Origin: Lysobacteraceae bacterium
GTDB taxonomy: Bacteria; Pseudomonadota; Gammaproteobacteria; Xanthomonadales; Xanthomonadaceae
Assembly: GCA_027483745.1 (NCBI GenBank)
Contig: JAIXTZ010000140.1
Location: 1-9,810 of the forward strand
DNA length: 9,810 nt
Reading direction: 5' to 3'
Shown here piece after piece: positions 7,750 to 9,810 of this stretch. The translations under genes and the position numbers were made by a program. Numbering within the stretch: position 1 is the stretch's first letter; every line of letters starts with the position of its first letter. Under the pieces are notes generated by a model, which had not been told where the DNA came from, searched no databases, and saw only the letters and a list, made by a program, of their open reading frames with translations.

Positions 7750-8235
7750 TCAGTCCGTCCGCGCCGGCTTCGGCGACAGCCACATAACCACTTCGGCGCG
7801 GAAGGTTGGTTCGCCGCCCGCATCCCGCACGTCCACCTGCACAGGCAGGTCGTAGCCCGCGCCGGCCGACACAATCGGGACCTTCGGCTGCGCGATGCCG
7901 GTTTGCGGCCCCATGGCCTTCTTCAGGTACTGCACGGTCATGCCCTTGGGGATCCAGCGCATGTCGGCGGGGATCGACGCGTCGGTCATGACGCCGGCGC
8001 AGAGTTCCGCGAGGTTGCACAGCGCGATCGCGTGCACGCTGCCGATGTGGTTCTGCATGCCGCGACGGTGCGGAATGCGCGCCTCGCAGCGGCCCGGCTC
8101 CAGCGACACGAAGGTGGGATGGATCGTGCCGAAGTAGGGCGCCTTGAAGCACACGGCGCGCGAGAACAGCCAGCGGCCCAGCGGCAGGCGTTCGAAGCGG
8201 CGGTACAGGGCGAGGAGAGGGGTAGTCGTGCTCAT
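7750..8235 (-). CDS. DUF4442 hotdog-fold protein, probable acyl-CoA thioesterase
   Basis: The 161-residue protein has the length and pattern of DUF4442 proteins, relatives of the PaaI-like hotdog thioesterases that hydrolyse acyl-CoA. The key segment is residues 60-81: M-Q-N-H-I-G-S-V-H-A-I-A followed by a helix with A-E-L-C-A-G. N62, H63, G65 and E77 sit where hotdog enzymes place active-site residues. A second region, K97-G-M-T-V-Q-Y-L-K, fits the strand that follows the central helix. There is no signal peptide or membrane helix, so it should be cytoplasmic. It lies 90 bases downstream of fadE on the same strand, with a strong hairpin between them, and is convergent with the transporter gene (24 bases between stops). 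A GAGAGA about three bases before the ATG at 8235 is only a weak ribosome binding site. Activity on CoA esters is inferred from the fold and from the neighbour; the actual substrate is unknown. Confidence 0.82.
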   Translation of the reverse strand: MSTTTPLLALYRRFERLPLGRWLFSRAVCFKAPYFGTIHPTFVSLEPGRCEARIPHRRGMQNHIGSVHAIALCNLAELCAGVMTDASIPADMRWIPKGMTVQYLKKAMGPQTGIAQPKVPIVSAGAGYDLPVQVDVRDAGGEPTFRAEVVMWLSPKPARTD

Positions 8236-8276
8236 CGGTCTCTCAGCGTCGGTGACGCATAGGGATTCGGATAGCA

Positions 8277-8302
8277 GAACGGCGGGCCAGGGCCCGCCGT
8301 TC
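8277..8302 (-). terminator. Perfect 12-bp hairpin between fadE and the DUF4442 gene
   Basis: GAACGGCGGGCC (8277-8288) and GGCCCGCCGTTC (8291-8302) are exact inverted repeats with only two bases between them, so the real loop is about four bases. It starts 23 bases after the fadE stop on the minus strand. Bases after the stem (TGCTATCC) are only weakly U-rich. The position fits a fadE terminator, perhaps a leaky one. Confidence 0.6.
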
Positions 8303-8325
8303 CGTGGTGACGCACCGCGAGGGGG

Positions 8326-9810
8326 TCAGGCCGCGCGGCGGGTGTCGCCGGACTTGGTGCCGCGAACCAGCGATGCGGCGACGAGGTCCTCGTGGTCGAA
8401 GTCGTCGACGCTGATGGCGTCCCAGGTGAGGCGACGCAGCTCTTCGAGCTGGGCGCGCTCCTCGCCGGTGATCAGGCCCTTCTGCACCGCTTCGGCGAGC
8501 TGGCCCGTGTAGTCGAGCGAGCCGACCTCGCCTCCCTTCACCGCCTTCATGAACTTGCGTTCCACCGGCTCGGCGAGGATCACCTTGGCCAGCGCGGCGT
8601 TGACGCGGCCGGCCGGGTTGGTCTCGCAGGGCGTCAGGAACACGCCGCTCACCAGGCGGTCGCGCGCATCGGACGGCGACATCAGCAGCGCCGCGGCACG
8701 GCGGCCAAGACGGTCGCTCGGGGCCTGTGCACGACGGCCCAGCGGGAACACAAGCAGCCACAGCAGCCAGCCGACCGGGCGGATCGGGTAGTTGCGCAGT
8801 GCGCCGGAGAGCGCGTTCTCGATCTTGAACACGCTGTCGTGGAAGGCCCAGGCCAGCAGCGGCTGCTCGGAGGCCGGGCGGCCCTCGTCCTCGTAGCGCT
8901 TCAGCATCGCGCTGGCGATGTAGAGCTGGGAGAGCACGTCGCCGAGTCGGCCCGACAGCTTCTCTTTGAACTTCAGCTTGCCGCCCAGCGTCAGCATCGA
9001 CGTGTCGGCGACCAGCGCGAGGTTGGCGGAGTAGCGGTTGAGGCGGCGGTAGAAGCGCTTCGTGTAGTCATCGCCCGGCGCCGAGCCGAAGGCGGCGAAG
9101 GTCATGCCCATCCACAGGCTGCGGACAGCGTTGCTGATCGCGAAGCCGATGTGGCCGAACAGGTTGGTGTCGAACTCGCGCAGGCGCACGGCCGGGTCCG
9201 GATGCGTGGCGGCCTGCATTTCCTTCAGCACCCACGGATGGCAGCGGATCGCGCCCTGGCCGAAGATCATCAGCGAGCGCGTCATGATGTTCGCGCCTTC
9301 CACCGTGATCGAGATCGGGGCGGCCTGCCAGCCGCGGCCGAGGTAGTTCGACGGTCCGAGGATCACGCCCTTGCCGCCGTGGACGTCCATCGCGTCCTTG
9401 CCGACGTCGCGGGCCATCTCGGTGGCGTGGTACTTGGCGATGGCCGAGGGCACGGCCGGCTTCTCGCCGCGGTCCACGGCCGCAGCGGTCGCCTGCGACA
9501 GCGCGGCGACGGCGTAGGTGTTGCCGGCGATGCGGGCCAGCGCCTCCTCGACGCCCTCGAAGCGTCCAATCGACAGGCCGAACTGCTTGCGGATGCGCGA
9601 GTAGGCGCCGGTGGCCGCGGCGGCGAGCTTGGCCGCGCCGCTCGAGGTCGAGGGCAGGGTGATCGCGCGGCCCACCGACAGGCACTCGACTAGCATGCGC
9701 CAGCCGTGGCCGATGTACTCCTCGCCACCGATCAGCTGCGACAGCGGCAGGAACATCTCCTTGCCGTGCAGCGGACCGTTCATGAAGGTGCAGTTGAGCG
9801 GGAAGTGGCG
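8326..9810 (-). CDS. fadE: Acyl-CoA dehydrogenase FadE, 3' part (5' end beyond the window)
   Basis: The window holds the last 494 residues of a FadE-type acyl-CoA dehydrogenase; the frame stays open to base 9810, so the N-terminal part lies outside. E. coli FadE is about 814 residues, so roughly 320 should be missing. FadE does the first, FAD-dependent step of fatty acid beta-oxidation, making trans-2-enoyl-CoA. The match is strong through the dehydrogenase C-terminal half: G-W-R-M-L-V-E at about residues 36-42 of the fragment, then Q-F-G-L-S-I-G-R-F-E-G-V, D-A-M-D-V-H-G-G-K-G and T-V-E-G-A-N-I-M-T-R. The Glu of that last motif (bases 9298-9300) is in the usual catalytic-base position for this family. 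The rest, from about fragment residue 210, is the extra C-terminal domain typical of bacterial FadE (DUF1974). The ATG at 9783 is internal and not the start. The gene ends with an Arg/Ala tail and is followed by a hairpin and the DUF4442 gene. Confidence 0.95.
   Translation of the reverse strand, partial: RHFPLNCTFMNGPLHGKEMFLPLSQLIGGEEYIGHGWRMLVECLSVGRAITLPSTSSGAAKLAAAATGAYSRIRKQFGLSIGRFEGVEEALARIAGNTYAVAALSQATAAAVDRGEKPAVPSAIAKYHATEMARDVGKDAMDVHGGKGVILGPSNYLGRGWQAAPISITVEGANIMTRSLMIFGQGAIRCHPWVLKEMQAATHPDPAVRLREFDTNLFGHIGFAISNAVRSLWMGMTFAAFGSAPGDDYTKRFYRRLNRYSANLALVADTSMLTLGGKLKFKEKLSGRLGDVLSQLYIASAMLKRYEDEGRPASEQPLLAWAFHDSVFKIENALSGALRNYPIRPVGWLLWLLVFPLGRRAQAPSDRLGRRAAALLMSPSDARDRLVSGVFLTPCETNPAGRVNAALAKVILAEPVERKFMKAVKGGEVGSLDYTGQLAEAVQKGLITGEERAQLEELRRLTWDAISVDDFDHEDLVAASLVRGTKSGDTRRAA

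Noticed and set aside
8392..9693. Long plus-strand open frame opposite fadE
   Set aside because: The minus strand is clearly FadE; the antisense product is Arg/Ala/Gly-rich without recognisable domains.

Overview
The window looks like an ordinary chromosomal stretch of a high-GC gammaproteobacterium. The best fit is the Xanthomonadales/Lysobacterales (Xanthomonas, Lysobacter or Luteimonas-like). The reasons are the strong G/C preference at third codon positions, a short all-Lys/Ala histone H1-like protein, a LemA plus long M48 peptidase pair, an Npt1/Tlc-like transporter and a FadE-type acyl-CoA dehydrogenase. This placement rests on gene content and composition, not on a database match.

Layout from left to right. 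Bases 1-351 hold no convincing gene and serve as the leader of a small (+) gene for a lysine-rich nucleoid protein (352-708), which is followed by two hairpins, the second a textbook intrinsic terminator. Convergent with it is an exported serine hydrolase of the beta-lactamase/class C PBP family (846-2069, -). A 72-base divergent gap separates that gene from a two-gene (+) operon of LemA (2142-2738) and an M48 membrane metallopeptidase with a long C-terminal helical tail (2747-4654). A GMC-family FAD oxidoreductase (4684-6279, -) converges on the peptidase and diverges from a 12-helix transporter (6400-7725, +) that carries signature motifs of the Npt1/Tlc nucleotide transporter family. On the minus strand a DUF4442 hotdog-fold thioesterase-like protein (7750-8235) lies downstream of the 3' part of fadE (8326-9810, 5' end outside the window). 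A perfect 12-bp hairpin sits between these two.

How the genes might work together. LemA and M48 are clearly co-transcribed and probably form a membrane-associated protein quality-control unit. FadE and the DUF4442 protein lie in the same direction and could both act on acyl-CoA, FadE in beta-oxidation and the hotdog protein as an acyl-CoA hydrolase; this is inference. The remaining genes look like independent transcription units. I found no mobile element, CRISPR array, tRNA, rRNA, phage gene or defence system. The points most worth a second look are the layered repeat structure of the histone-like gene, the duplicated DGR-type motif in the peptidase tail and the nucleotide-transporter-like protein in what appears to be a free-living bacterium.
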